From NCBI GenBank assembly GCA_903859155.1, contig CAIOLO010000156.1, positions 1 through 61,270 of the forward strand: a DNA stretch of 61,270 nt, written 5' to 3'. A program made the position numbers and the translations under genes. The stretch is from an uncultured beta proteobacterium. GTDB lineage: Bacteria > Pseudomonadota > Gammaproteobacteria > Burkholderiales > SG8-39. Positions 1 through 8,046 of this stretch are shown here, piece by piece. The notes beneath the pieces were generated by a model. That model was not told the origin of the DNA and searched no databases. It was given only the letters and a program-made list of their open reading frames with translations. How positions within the stretch are numbered: the stretch's first letter is position 1; each line of letters begins with the position of its first letter.

Positions 1-778
1 CCAATGACGGCGAACTGAGCAGTACCGCTTCGCCGACCTTCAGTGAATTGAGCGTGGTTTCGCCGGCGTCGATCTGGACCCACAGGTGCGCCGGGTCGCT
101 CAGCACGAACAGGGCGGCATTGCCCGACTGGTCGGAGCGAACCTCCTGGCCGGGGTTGGCATTGCGCTCCACCACCACGCCGGATATTGGCGCGCGAATG
201 GCAAACTCCTGGTCGACGCTTTCAGATCCGGAATACAGTTTCAGTCGCGAGCCGGCGCGCATGCGCTCGGCTTCCGCGCGGCCGTGTTCGGCTTGCGCGA
301 GCTGCAGGTCCTTCAGGGCGATCACGCCATGTTCGTGGAGTTCGGTGGAGCGGGCAAGGTTCTTTTCGGCCAGCCCCAGATCCACCGTCGCGCGCCGCGC
401 ATCGGCTTGCGCCTGGCCCAGGTCGGGCGAGGCCAGCATCGCCAGCGGCGCGCCCGCCTTCACCGCGTCGCCCGGTTGTGCGAGCAAGCGCATGACCCTT
501 CCGGAGAGAGGGGCGTAAATGCGCACGGTGCGGGTTTCGTCCCAGACCACGCGCGCCGGCAGGCGTATGGATTCGCGGCTTTGTTCGCTCACGACCTCGG
601 AGCGGAGCACTTTCAGCTGCGGACTGTTGATCGGAAAACGCACGCTCTCGCCATCCATAACCGGCGGCTGAACGGTGACTCGGGGTTCGGCAGGAGCATT
701 GCAGCCGGCCGCGGCAAAGAGCGTCGCGGCAATCAGCGGCAAGGCGAGCGCGCCGCTACCGGGGAAGGTCATTCTCAT
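1..778 (-). CDS. RND efflux periplasmic adaptor (HlyD/CusB/CzcB type), 3' part outside window
   Basis: I translated this from the reverse strand; it starts at ATG 778 and runs off the left edge, giving about 259 residues. The N-terminus is a lipoprotein-like signal peptide ending in a Gly-Cys about 23 residues in. A barrel-sandwich (biotinyl-lipoyl-like) segment follows, including 'YAPLSGRVMRLLAQPGDAV', then a helical hairpin rich in Ala/Glu/Leu, then the second half of the lipoyl motif ('IRAPISGVVVERNANPGQEV'). This is the order expected of membrane-fusion proteins that link an inner-membrane RND pump to a TolC channel. Its ATG overlaps the TGA of the upstream TolC-family gene (ATGA), so the two are probably one operon. 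Substrate (metal or drug) cannot be told from this part. Confidence 0.85.
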   Translation of the reverse strand, partial: MRMTFPGSGALALPLIAATLFAAAGCNAPAEPRVTVQPPVMDGESVRFPINSPQLKVLRSEVVSEQSRESIRLPARVVWDETRTVRIYAPLSGRVMRLLAQPGDAVKAGAPLAMLASPDLGQAQADARRATVDLGLAEKNLARSTELHEHGVIALKDLQLAQAEHGRAEAERMRAGSRLKLYSGSESVDQEFAIRAPISGVVVERNANPGQEVRSDQSGNAALFVLSDPAHLWVQIDAGETTLNSLKVGEAVLLSSPSL

Positions 779-1233
779 GGTGTTTGGGTATCCCAGAACT
801 GCGACGCAAACCATGCGGCGCGCGCTTTCGCAAAGTCAGCGGCGGCCGTGACCGCCTCCAGTTCGAGCGCGCGCTGCGTGCGCCGCGCGCCGAGCAAATC
901 AAGCAAGTTGGTGCCGCCACGCTCCACCAGTTGTTCCAGGTGCACGATGCTGTCCACCTGCTTGTCCAGCGGGCGTCCACCGCCGATACCCCGCGACGGG
1001 GTGATGCTGCTCGTCGACGCGCTCAGTGTCGGGTTGGGGGCCGCGCCCGCCAATATGACGCCCGAACCGGACAATTCCACCTGCTGGCGCGCGGCCATGA
1101 TTTCGCGATTGCCGCTCTCCAGGCGCGATTCCGCCTCTGCGAGACTAATAGCCTGGGCGTGCGCTAATAGCGGGCATGTTAAGAGCAGCGTGATCACCAT
1201 CCACGGGAGGGCGAAGTCCTTTGTTGCTTTCAT
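775..1233 (-). CDS. TolC-family outer membrane protein, internally deleted (152 aa)
   Basis: The first ~107 residues look like the start of a CzcC/TolC-family outer membrane factor: signal peptide to about residue 27 (cleavage near AHA-Q), an 'ISLAEAESRLESGNREI' first helix, the 'APNPTLSAS' strand and 'HLEQLVERGG'. At about residue 107 it jumps straight to what is normally the last ~45 residues of the family, 'TNLLDLLGARRTQRALELEA' followed by an Ala-rich helix. Family members are usually about 400-450 residues, so roughly 270 residues of coiled coil and barrel are absent while the frame stays open. The gene still overlaps the adaptor gene by 4 bases. As it stands it should not form a channel, so it is a decayed gene or an assembly collapse. 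Confidence 0.7.
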   Translation of the reverse strand: MKATKDFALPWMVITLLLTCPLLAHAQAISLAEAESRLESGNREIMAARQQVELSGSGVILAGAAPNPTLSASTSSITPSRGIGGGRPLDKQVDSIVHLEQLVERGGTNLLDLLGARRTQRALELEAVTAAADFAKARAAWFASQFWDTQTP

Positions 1234-1247
1234 TGCGAATCGAAATT

Positions 1248-1284
1248 GTCAGGTGTTGTTTCAGCGAGAGTCACAAGACCTGAC
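1248..1284. promoter_or_regulatory. Imperfect inverted repeat upstream of the TolC-family gene
   Basis: Two 12-base arms, 1248-1259 (GTCAGGTGTTGT) and 1273-1284 (ACAAGACCTGAC), pair at 11 of 12 positions around a 13-base centre. The element starts 14 bases upstream of the ATG at 1233, in the 283-base gap between the efflux genes and the divergent response regulator. It could be an operator for that regulator or a leader hairpin. The rest of the gap holds two exact direct repeats, CCTTTCATG at 1298 and 1341 and GTTTCAGCGA at 1258 and 1366, and no gene. Confidence 0.4.
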
Positions 1285-1516
1285 GAGTTCCTTCATTCCT
1301 TTCATGGGCCGTGTACCGTAAACGATATACCTTGCGCGAACCTTTCATGCCCGCCGTAAAGAGAAGTTTCAGCGAAAAGCGCTCGGGGACGACGCGCCGC
1401 TTTGAGGTTGCGCAGGCTGAATTTTCTTCCAGGCCATGGAGTAGACTTCGCAGCGGTTAATCCCTGGTAACGCAGGTTGCGGTGCGTAGAACGACCGGAC
1501 TTTACCTGGAACGAAA

Positions 1517-2221
1517 TTGCGGATACTTATTGCAGAAGATGATGCGGAACTTGCTGTCGGTCTGGCGCAGTCGCTTCGCGATGGTGGACATGCGGTGGAC
1601 TGGGTCGGTGATGGCAGCGCCGCCGACGCGGCATTGCGCGCGACATCCTTCGACCTGTTGATACTGGATCTTGCGCTGCCGGAGATTGACGGCTTCGAAG
1701 TGTTGAGAAGATTGCAGGCACGCCAGGGCAAGACCATGGTGCTCATCCTTTCGGCCGAGGACGAAATTGACGCGCGCATCCGCGCCCTGGACCTGGGGGC
1801 CGATGATTATCTGATCAAGCCGTTTGCATTGGGTGAACTCGAGGCACGGCTGCGTGCGCTGGCCAGGCGGGCGCGGGGTGCCGGCGCGTCGCCGCAGTGC
1901 GGAAAGTTGCATCTCGATCGCGCCGGACAACGCATTCTGGTGGGCGAGCGCCCGCTGGACCTTACCCGCGCCGAATACATGGTGCTGGCCGCGCTGATCG
2001 AGCGCGCCGGAAAAGTGGTGCCCAAGGCCAAGCTGTTTGATCAGCTGTATGACTGGGAAGCCGATACCGAATTGAGCGCCATAGAGGTGTTTGTCAGCCG
2101 CATTCGCAAAAAAATTGATCGCACCGGGGTGCGCATTCGGACCGTTCGCGGTCTGGGTTACCTCCTCGAGAGCGTGGCGTCGGCGCCTGAATTCGAAGCG
2201 GAGCAGGATGGTACCGACTAG
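1517..2221 (+). CDS. OmpR/PhoB-family response regulator
   Basis: This 234-residue protein has an N-terminal receiver domain with acidic pocket E7-D8-D9, phospho-acceptor D51 in 'LLILDLALP' and K101 in 'LIKPF'. A C-terminal winged-helix DNA-binding domain follows from about residue 130 ('LTRAEYMVLAALIERAGKVV', 'IEVFVSRIRKKID', 'RTVRGLGYLL'). The start is TTG at 1517, giving the standard 'RILIAEDD' N-terminus; the ribosome site is weak. The stop lies inside the histidine kinase gene, whose start I place at 2208. Family members most like it are the TctD/QseB regulators. It is divergent from the efflux genes, which are plausible targets by position only. Confidence 0.93.
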   Translation: MRILIAEDDAELAVGLAQSLRDGGHAVDWVGDGSAADAALRATSFDLLILDLALPEIDGFEVLRRLQARQGKTMVLILSAEDEIDARIRALDLGADDYLIKPFALGELEARLRALARRARGAGASPQCGKLHLDRAGQRILVGERPLDLTRAEYMVLAALIERAGKVVPKAKLFDQLYDWEADTELSAIEVFVSRIRKKIDRTGVRIRTVRGLGYLLESVASAPEFEAEQDGTD

Positions 2222-3578
2222 CCTGCATCGCCAACTGATCTACCGGCTCACGGTGCCGTTGATCATGTTGCTCGTCATCGACGGGCTGATTTCCTACGGC
2301 CTGGCGCTGCATTTTTCCCGCAGGGCGTACGACGCCATTCTCTACGACTCGGCGCGTTCGCTGGCGACCCAGGTCAAGTTTGTCGCCGGCCGCGCCACCC
2401 TGGATCTGCCGCGCGCCGCGCTGGAAATCTTCGAATGGGATGTCATGGACCGCACTTTCTTCGCGGTCAACAGCGAACGCCACGGACTGATTCTCGGACA
2501 CCGCGATTTTCCCAAGGCGCCGGCGCTGGCGAGCGGCGACCTCGAGCCGTATTTCTTTAATTCGGATTTCCAGGGCGAGGCAATCCGCGCGGTGGTGATC
2601 CGTCTGCCCACTCCCAGCGACGTGATCCTCGTCGAGGTCGGTGAAACACTGGCCAAGAGGCGCGGTCTGACCACCGAGGTGCTGGTCTCCATGCTGATGC
2701 CGCAAATCGTCCTGGTGTTCGCCGCGGTAATGCTGCTATGGCAGGGCATACGCGGCGGCCTGGCTCCGCTGGAAGCGGTGGCCGCGGAGATCGAGCGCCG
2801 CGATCCGGGCGACCTGCGCCCCTTTCCCGATGCCGGGCCGACGGAGGTGCGGCCGCTCACGACGGCCCTGAACGCCAAATTGCGGGCGCTGACGGCCGCG
2901 CAGGCATCGCAACGGCGCTTCATCTCGAATGCCGCGCATCAGTTGCGCTCGCCACTGGCAGCGCTGCAGGTTCAGACCGAGCGCGCCTTGCGCGAAAGCG
3001 AGCCGGAAATTCACGCAAAAGCGCTGGAGCACGTGGTTACGGGCGTGCGCCGTGTGGCGCACCTGGCGCGCCAGCTGCTGACACTTGCGCGGGCGGAACC
3101 GGATGTCACGGCGAGCGCGCGTCTGGAGCCGCTGGATCTTGCCGCGGTGGCGCGCGAAGTGACCGCCGAATGGGTGCCGCAGGCGCTGGCGCAGGGCGCC
3201 GACCTTGGTTTTGCCGGTGACGAATCCGGCGCAATCATCCAGGCAGATGCGGCGCTGCTGCGGGAAATGATCGCCAACCTCATAGACAACGCGTTGCGCT
3301 ATGGAGACAAGGGCGTGCGGGTAACCGTCGAGGTTCACGCCGCGCAGGAGATCGGTCTTTTTGTCGAGGATGACGGGCCGGGCATTCCATTGGAAGCGCG
3401 CGAATCGGTATTCGACCGTTTCGTGCGCTTGCCGGGCAGCCATGGCGACGGCTGTGGATTGGGATTGGCCATTGTTCTCGAGATCGCGACCTTGTGTCGC
3501 GGCAGGGCGGCAATTCGCGACGCCGTGTCGGGCAAGGGCACCCGCGTGGAGGTCATGTTTCCACGCGGACTTGCATGA
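2208..3578 (+). CDS. Sensor histidine kinase (TctE/QseC-like)
   Basis: The protein is 456 residues from ATG 2208, which overlaps the end of the response regulator gene by 14 bases. It has a membrane segment near residues 12-32, a periplasmic sensor region of about 130 residues resembling the two-component sensor N-terminal domain of TctE-type kinases, and a second membrane segment near 'VLVFAAVMLLWQGI'. Then come a short HAMP-like linker, the H-box 'FISNAAHQLRSPLAAL', N-box 'NLIDNALRYG', G1 'EDDGPGIP' and G2 'GCGLGLAI'. It would autophosphorylate on the H-box histidine and pass phosphate to the adjacent regulator. The signal sensed is unknown; TctE relatives respond to tricarboxylates, which fits the Bug receptors elsewhere in the window but is not proof. 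Confidence 0.92.
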   Translation: MVPTSLHRQLIYRLTVPLIMLLVIDGLISYGLALHFSRRAYDAILYDSARSLATQVKFVAGRATLDLPRAALEIFEWDVMDRTFFAVNSERHGLILGHRDFPKAPALASGDLEPYFFNSDFQGEAIRAVVIRLPTPSDVILVEVGETLAKRRGLTTEVLVSMLMPQIVLVFAAVMLLWQGIRGGLAPLEAVAAEIERRDPGDLRPFPDAGPTEVRPLTTALNAKLRALTAAQASQRRFISNAAHQLRSPLAALQVQTERALRESEPEIHAKALEHVVTGVRRVAHLARQLLTLARAEPDVTASARLEPLDLAAVAREVTAEWVPQALAQGADLGFAGDESGAIIQADAALLREMIANLIDNALRYGDKGVRVTVEVHAAQEIGLFVEDDGPGIPLEARESVFDRFVRLPGSHGDGCGLGLAIVLEIATLCRGRAAIRDAVSGKGTRVEVMFPRGLA

Positions 3579-3699
3579 CTGATCCGGCGCCTCGCGCGCC
3601 GGAGACCTGCGATGATGTCCTGCCCGGCGCAGGATCGGCCGGCGCGATCCAAACACCGCATAATTGCGTCCGCCACCTGCCACACTGGAGATCACAGCG

Positions 3700-5037
3700 A
3701 TGAATGCCAAGATGCGCCTCGCAGCCTATTTCAATCCGACCGGCCACCATGTGGCCTCGTGGCGCCACCCGCGGGCGCAGGCCGATGCCAATGTCAATTT
3801 CGACCATTACGTCGACATCGCGCGCAGCGCGGAGCGCGCCAAGTTCGACATGATTTTCCTGGCCGACGGTCTGGCCACGCGCGATGTGCACATCGATGCG
3901 CAGTCGCGCTCGGTGCAGTTCATCGCGCATTTCGAGCCGCTCACGCTGCTCTCGGGACTGGCCTCTGTGACCAAACAGATCGGCCTGGTGGGCACCGCAT
4001 CGACCACTTACAACGAACCGTTCCATATTGCCCGCAAGTTCGCCTCGCTCGACTGGATCAGCCACGGTCGCGCCGGCTGGAATCTGGTGACCTCGGTGCA
4101 GCCGGCGGAGGCCCCAAACTTCGGCCGCTCGGGCGTGGACAAGCACGAAACGCGCTATGCGCGGGCGCACGAGTCGGCGCGCGTGGTGACCGGGTTGTGG
4201 GACAGCTGGGACGACGATGCGTTCGTGCGCAACGTGGAGAGCGGCCTTTACTTTGAGCCCGAGCGCAAGCACGTGCTCGACCACCATGGCCAGTTCTACA
4301 ACGTGCGCGGACCGCTCAACGTGCCGCGCCCGCCGCAGGGGTGGCCGGTGATCGTGCAGGCCGGTGCGTCCGATGAAGGCCGGGAACTCGCCGCCGAATA
4401 TGCCGAGGCGATCTTCAGCCCGCATCTCACCATTGAACTGTCCAAGGCCTATTACGACGACGTCAAGGGCCGCATGGCCAAGTACGGGCGCAAGCCCGAG
4501 CACCTGAAGATCCTGCCCGGGCTGTCGGTGATTGTCGCCGCGACCGACGATGCGGCGCGCGCCGATTTCGAATACCTGCAGTCGCTGATCCATCCGATGG
4601 TGGGGCGCGAGATCCTCTCTACCATGCTCGGGGGCCTGGATCTGTCGCCCTATTCCATGGATGAGATGTTGCCCGATCCCCTGCCGATGACCAACGCCAG
4701 CCGCGGGCATTTCGAAAGCATAGTGGCGATGGCCAGGCGCGAAAAGCTCACCATCGGCGAGCTGGGCGCTCGTGTCGCCGGAGCGCGCGGCAAGAACACC
4801 ATCCACGGCGGACCCGAAAAGGTTGCCGATTACATGCAGGAATGGTTCAAGGCCGGTGCCTGCGACGGCTTTTGCGTCATGCCGCCCTACATACCGGGAT
4901 CGCACGACGATTTCTGCAACATGGTCATTCCTGAATTGCAGCGCCGCGGCCTGTTCCGCACCGAATACGAAGGCAACACCCTGCGCGAGAATCTCGGGCT
5001 GCCGCGCCCGGTAAGCCGCTACAAGCGCGCTCCCTGA
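3700..5037 (+). CDS. NtaA/SnaA/DszA-family FMN-dependent monooxygenase (luciferase-like)
   Basis: The start is ATG 3700, with GGAG at 3687-3690 as ribosome site, giving 445 residues. The sequence follows the bacterial-luciferase-like monooxygenase pattern of the nitrilotriacetate monooxygenase A group: 'AAYFNPTGHHVASWRHP' at the start, 'ERAKFDMIFLADGLATRD', 'TYNEPFHIARKFASLDWIS', 'GRAGWNLVTS' and 'WPVIVQAGASDEGRELAA'. Members use reduced FMN and oxygen to cleave C-N or C-S bonds or hydroxylate organic substrates, and take FMNH2 from a separate reductase. No reductase lies beside it; one flavin reductase gene is at 50147. The substrate is unknown. It is followed by the convergent metC-like gene. 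Confidence 0.9.
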   Translation: MNAKMRLAAYFNPTGHHVASWRHPRAQADANVNFDHYVDIARSAERAKFDMIFLADGLATRDVHIDAQSRSVQFIAHFEPLTLLSGLASVTKQIGLVGTASTTYNEPFHIARKFASLDWISHGRAGWNLVTSVQPAEAPNFGRSGVDKHETRYARAHESARVVTGLWDSWDDDAFVRNVESGLYFEPERKHVLDHHGQFYNVRGPLNVPRPPQGWPVIVQAGASDEGRELAAEYAEAIFSPHLTIELSKAYYDDVKGRMAKYGRKPEHLKILPGLSVIVAATDDAARADFEYLQSLIHPMVGREILSTMLGGLDLSPYSMDEMLPDPLPMTNASRGHFESIVAMARREKLTIGELGARVAGARGKNTIHGGPEKVADYMQEWFKAGACDGFCVMPPYIPGSHDDFCNMVIPELQRRGLFRTEYEGNTLRENLGLPRPVSRYKRAP

Positions 5038-5052
5038 GACGGCGCAGGCGCG

Positions 5053-6237
5053 TTATGGCTGGTTCAACCGCGCGAATCCCGCCTGGAGATCGGCCAGCAG
5101 ATCGTCGATGTGCTCGAGGCCGGCGTGAATGCGGAACGCCGGGCCGGCATAAGGCCAGCGGCTGACTTTGCGTATCGGCGATGGATCGAAGGGCATGATC
5201 AGGCTCTCGTAGCCGCCCCAGGAGGCGCCGATGCCGAAGAGCTCCAATCCGTCGATAAAGGCGGCCAAGGCGTTGCGCGCAACGGGTTTCAATACAACGC
5301 TGAAAAGTCCCGAAGCACCGAGAAAATCACGCCTCCAGATGGCGTACCCGGGGTCATCGGGCAGTGCCGGATGCAACACCCGTTCCACCGCCGGCTGCCG
5401 CGCAAACCATTCGGCCAGGGCAAGGCCGGACTGCCAGTGCTGCGCCAGGCGCGTCGCCATGGTGCGCAGGCCGCGCTGCGCGAGATAAACGTCGTCCGGT
5501 CCCGCGGTCTGGCCCAGATCGACATGGGTCTCCTTCAGTTTCGGCCATGCTTCGCGGGTGGTGGTCACCACCCCCACCATCGCATCGGAGTGACCGACAA
5601 TGTATTTGGTCGCGGCGTGAATCGAGACGTCCACGCCATGCGAAAACGCCTTGAAATAAAGCGGCGTCGCCCAGGTGTTGTCCATGAGCACCATCGCGCC
5701 GCGTTGATGCGCGGCTGCGGCAATCGCCGGAATGTCCTGCATCTCGAAGGTGAGCGAGCCGGGCGCTTCGACCACCACCACCGTGGTATTGGGCCGCATC
5801 AATGCGGCGATGCCGGCGCCGGCCAGCGGATCATAGAACTGCACCTCGACGCCGAAACGCGACAGCAGCCGCCAGCCGACGCGGCGCATCGGGCCGTAGG
5901 CCGAATCGGAAATCAGCACATGGTCGCCGGCGCTGGCGTAGGAGATCAGCGCGCAGGCGCAGGCGGCCAGGCCCGACGGATAGATCATCGCGCGGTAACC
6001 GCCCTCAAGTTCGGCGATAGCCTCCTCGAGTGACGCCAGGGTGGGCGTGCCATGGCGGCCGTAATACACGCCGGGTTTGTCCGCGGCGTAGTCGCGGTCC
6101 TTCTGCTCCCAGTCTGCAAGCGTCGGCGACAGCACGGTCGAGGCGTGGTACACGGGCGGATTGACCACGCCGTGGAATTGCTCCGGATGCCGTCCTGCAT
6201 GAACGACGCGGGTCGGGTCTTTCCTGTTTCTGCTCAT
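5053..6237 (-). CDS. metC: Cystathionine beta-lyase
   Basis: The protein has 394 residues and is a Cys/Met-metabolism PLP enzyme (fold type I). Visible features are 'YYGRHGTPTLASLEEAIAELEGG' near the N-terminus, 'YPSGLAACACALIS', the aspartate of 'VLMDNTWATPLYFKAF' and the PLP lysine K211 in 'SIHAATKYIVGHSD'. The N-terminal 'VVHAGRHPEQFHGVVNPPV' and 'SWGGYESLIMP' near the C-terminus fit proteobacterial MetC, which cleaves cystathionine to homocysteine, pyruvate and ammonia. A related gamma-lyase or sulfhydrylase is less likely. It stands alone on the minus strand. Its homocysteine product is the substrate of MetH, encoded at 53412-57086. Confidence 0.88.
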   Translation of the reverse strand: MSRNRKDPTRVVHAGRHPEQFHGVVNPPVYHASTVLSPTLADWEQKDRDYAADKPGVYYGRHGTPTLASLEEAIAELEGGYRAMIYPSGLAACACALISYASAGDHVLISDSAYGPMRRVGWRLLSRFGVEVQFYDPLAGAGIAALMRPNTTVVVVEAPGSLTFEMQDIPAIAAAAHQRGAMVLMDNTWATPLYFKAFSHGVDVSIHAATKYIVGHSDAMVGVVTTTREAWPKLKETHVDLGQTAGPDDVYLAQRGLRTMATRLAQHWQSGLALAEWFARQPAVERVLHPALPDDPGYAIWRRDFLGASGLFSVVLKPVARNALAAFIDGLELFGIGASWGGYESLIMPFDPSPIRKVSRWPYAGPAFRIHAGLEHIDDLLADLQAGFARLNQP

Positions 6238-6370
6238 CGGGCGCCAGTCGCATAACCACCGAGATTCAAGGATTCCATTGTGGCAGAAACCTGCACTGCG
6301 GCAATGGCGCGGCTTGCGGTGCTATGGCAAGGCAGATCGCCGGCGAGCTGTGATACGTTTCGTCCCATCT

Positions 6371-6380
6371 GTTTGCAAAC
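6371..6380. promoter_or_regulatory. 10-base perfect palindrome upstream of apaH
   Basis: GTTTGCAAAC lies in the gap between the divergent metC-like gene and apaH, immediately followed by TTGACG, which resembles a -35 element. No convincing -10 sits at the right distance. The spacer from 6238 to 6410 holds nothing else I can name. Confidence 0.25.
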
Positions 6381-6410
6381 TTGACGGGTTGATCTTAGAG
6401 GCAGGCACTC

Positions 6411-6599
6411 ATGGACATGAGCGACTTCAATCGCTATCTGGACGATCATCGCAAGGAGAAGGTCGCGATTTACAAAGGGCTGGTGTTCGGCAGCGTACCT
6501 GGCAACAAGCAGATGGGCAGCGAAGCCGGATTGCACTCCTGCTGCCGCAAACGACGGCGGCTGATGCAGGCGGGCCTGGCCGGCCAAAGCAGTCATTGA
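6411..6599 (+). CDS. Possible small protein of 62 aa upstream of apaH
   Basis: An open frame from ATG 6411 (a second ATG at 6417), preceded by AGAGGCAG as a fair ribosome site, ends 2 bases before the apaH ATG. The N-terminal half is polar and helix-like ('MSDFNRYLDDHRKEKVAIYK'); the C-terminal half is basic with two adjacent Cys. Third codon positions are mostly G or C, like the surrounding genes. I do not recognise it. Without it, 6238-6601 is a gene-free stretch of 364 bases. Confidence 0.3.
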   Translation: MDMSDFNRYLDDHRKEKVAIYKGLVFGSVPGNKQMGSEAGLHSCCRKRRRLMQAGLAGQSSH

Positions 6600-6601
6600 T
6601 C

Positions 6602-7423
6602 ATGGCGACCTACGCCATCGGCGATGTCCAGGGTTGCTACGACGAATTGCGCGACCTCGTCGCCGCAATTGCCTTCGACCCGCTTCGCGATCGGCTGTGG
6701 TTCGTCGGCGACCTGGTCAACCGCGGACCCGCGTCGCTGCAGGTGCTGCGCTACGTGCGCGAGCTGGGCGAATGCGCCGTGAGCGTGCTGGGCAACCACG
6801 ATCTGCACCTCATTGCGCTGGCGCTGGGAAGTTCGCGACAGCGCGGCGAGGACACGCTGGAGGAGGTGCTCCGCGCGCCGGACCGGGACGAGCTGATTGC
6901 CTGGCTGCGCGCGCGTCCCATGCTGCATGTCGAGGAGGGTTACGTCATGGTGCATGCGGGACTGCTGCCGCAATGGAGCACGGACCAGGCTGTGACTCTG
7001 GCGGGAGAGGTGGAGGCGGCGCTGCGCGGACCGAAGCACCAGAAATTCTTCGCACACATGTATGGCAGCAAACCGGCGCGCTGGAAGGATGCACTCGAAG
7101 GCTGGGAGCGCCTGCGCGTGATCGTGAATGCCATGACGCGCATGCGTTTCTGTTCAGTCGATGGCACCATGGAATTTGCCAGCAAGGGGGAGATCACAGA
7201 CGCCCCTGCGGATTTCATGCCATGGTTCGAGGTCCCTGGCAGGAAAAGCGCCGCGAGCACGCTCATCTGCGGCCATTGGTCGGCGCTCGGTCTGAAGGTG
7301 ATGCCGGGCCTGCTCGCGCTGGACACCGGCTGCGTCTGGGGTGGCAAGCTCACGGCGATCCGGCTCGATGACCGCAAGCTCACGCAGGTAGCCAGCCACG
7401 CCAGACCGGCCAAGTTCAGTTGA
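6602..7423 (+). CDS. apaH: Symmetrical bis(5'-nucleosyl)-tetraphosphatase
   Basis: The protein has 273 residues from ATG 6602, close to the family's ~280. It carries the calcineurin-like phosphoesterase motifs: 'YAIGDVQGCYDEL' (GDxxG), 'LWFVGDLVNRGP' (GDxxxRG) and 'VSVLGNHDLHLIALALG' (GNHD), then 'VMVHAGLLPQW' and 'ALDTGCVWGGKLTAIRLDD' near the end. ApaH hydrolyses Ap4A to two ADP, controls dinucleoside polyphosphate levels and can remove Np4 caps from RNA. It is cytoplasmic. Here it is not in the ksgA-apaH arrangement of enterobacteria. Confidence 0.95.
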   Translation: MATYAIGDVQGCYDELRDLVAAIAFDPLRDRLWFVGDLVNRGPASLQVLRYVRELGECAVSVLGNHDLHLIALALGSSRQRGEDTLEEVLRAPDRDELIAWLRARPMLHVEEGYVMVHAGLLPQWSTDQAVTLAGEVEAALRGPKHQKFFAHMYGSKPARWKDALEGWERLRVIVNAMTRMRFCSVDGTMEFASKGEITDAPADFMPWFEVPGRKSAASTLICGHWSALGLKVMPGLLALDTGCVWGGKLTAIRLDDRKLTQVASHARPAKFS

Positions 7424-7474
7424 ACAAGTTGGCCGGTGGGAGTAGCAAGCCGCCGTGGCCGATTTTATTCAGTA

Positions 7475-7496
7475 CCCGTGCTACGCATGGCACGGG
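7475..7496. terminator. Hairpin between convergent apaH and SlyB-like gene
   Basis: A perfect 7-base stem (CCCGTGC 7475-7481, GCACGGG 7490-7496) with an 8-base loop sits in the 151-base gap between two convergent genes. Neither strand has a clear T-run after it, so factor-independent termination is possible but unproven. Confidence 0.3.
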
Positions 7497-7574
7497 GTGG
7501 TGCGGGTAACGGGGCGCAGTTACGAAAATGTGGGGCTCTCCCTCTTCCCCCGTTCTGAAGCTTTCTGGCTTACC

Positions 7575-8036
7575 TCAATGAGATACGCGCGTTACGCCGC
7601 CGCCGGAGAGCAGTCTTACACGCTCGCCGGGTTTGAACACCTCGTCGGCCTCCTGGGTGATGGCGCGCAATTCGCCGCCCTCCAGGCGCACGGTGATCTC
7701 GAGGCCGTCCTTGCGGGTGACGCGCTCCTCGAGCATGCTCCCTGCGACGCCGCCGGCGACCGCGCCGAGAATCGAGCCGACGGTCGAACCGCGTCCGCCA
7801 CCGACATTGGCGCCGCCGATTCCGCCCACCGCTCCCCCCGCCACAGCGCCTATGGGTGTGCGCGAGCCTTCAATGGTGACCTGCCGCACGCTTTCCACCA
7901 CGCCCAGCCGCACGGTCTGTTCCTGGCGCGCCTGGCCGGAGGAATAAACATTGCCGGAAGTGGTGCTGGCGCAACCCGATACGGCGAGAACGCCGGCAAT
8001 GGCCGGCGCGACTAACAACAGGCGAGAGATAAACAT
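7575..8036 (-). CDS. Glycine-zipper outer membrane lipoprotein (SlyB/Pcp-like)
   Basis: From ATG 8036, with AAAGGA ribosome site upstream, this is 153 residues. It has a lipoprotein signal with lipobox 'LAVSGC', lipidated Cys near residue 22, and Ala at +2, which favours outer membrane sorting. The centre is a Gly-rich stretch, 'GAVAGGAVGGIGGANVGGG' and 'GSILGAVAGGVAGSMLEERV', the glycine-zipper 2TM domain of SlyB/Pcp-type proteins, followed by a small beta-rich C-terminus. The length is the family norm. Related proteins stabilise the outer membrane under PhoP/PhoQ or envelope stress. It lies just left of the kinase gene start of the next entry, 10 bases downstream of that gene's stop, so the two may be cotranscribed. 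Confidence 0.85.
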   Translation of the reverse strand: MFISRLLLVAPAIAGVLAVSGCASTTSGNVYSSGQARQEQTVRLGVVESVRQVTIEGSRTPIGAVAGGAVGGIGGANVGGGRGSTVGSILGAVAGGVAGSMLEERVTRKDGLEITVRLEGGELRAITQEADEVFKPGERVRLLSGGGVTRVSH

Positions 8037-8046
8037 GATATGTCCT

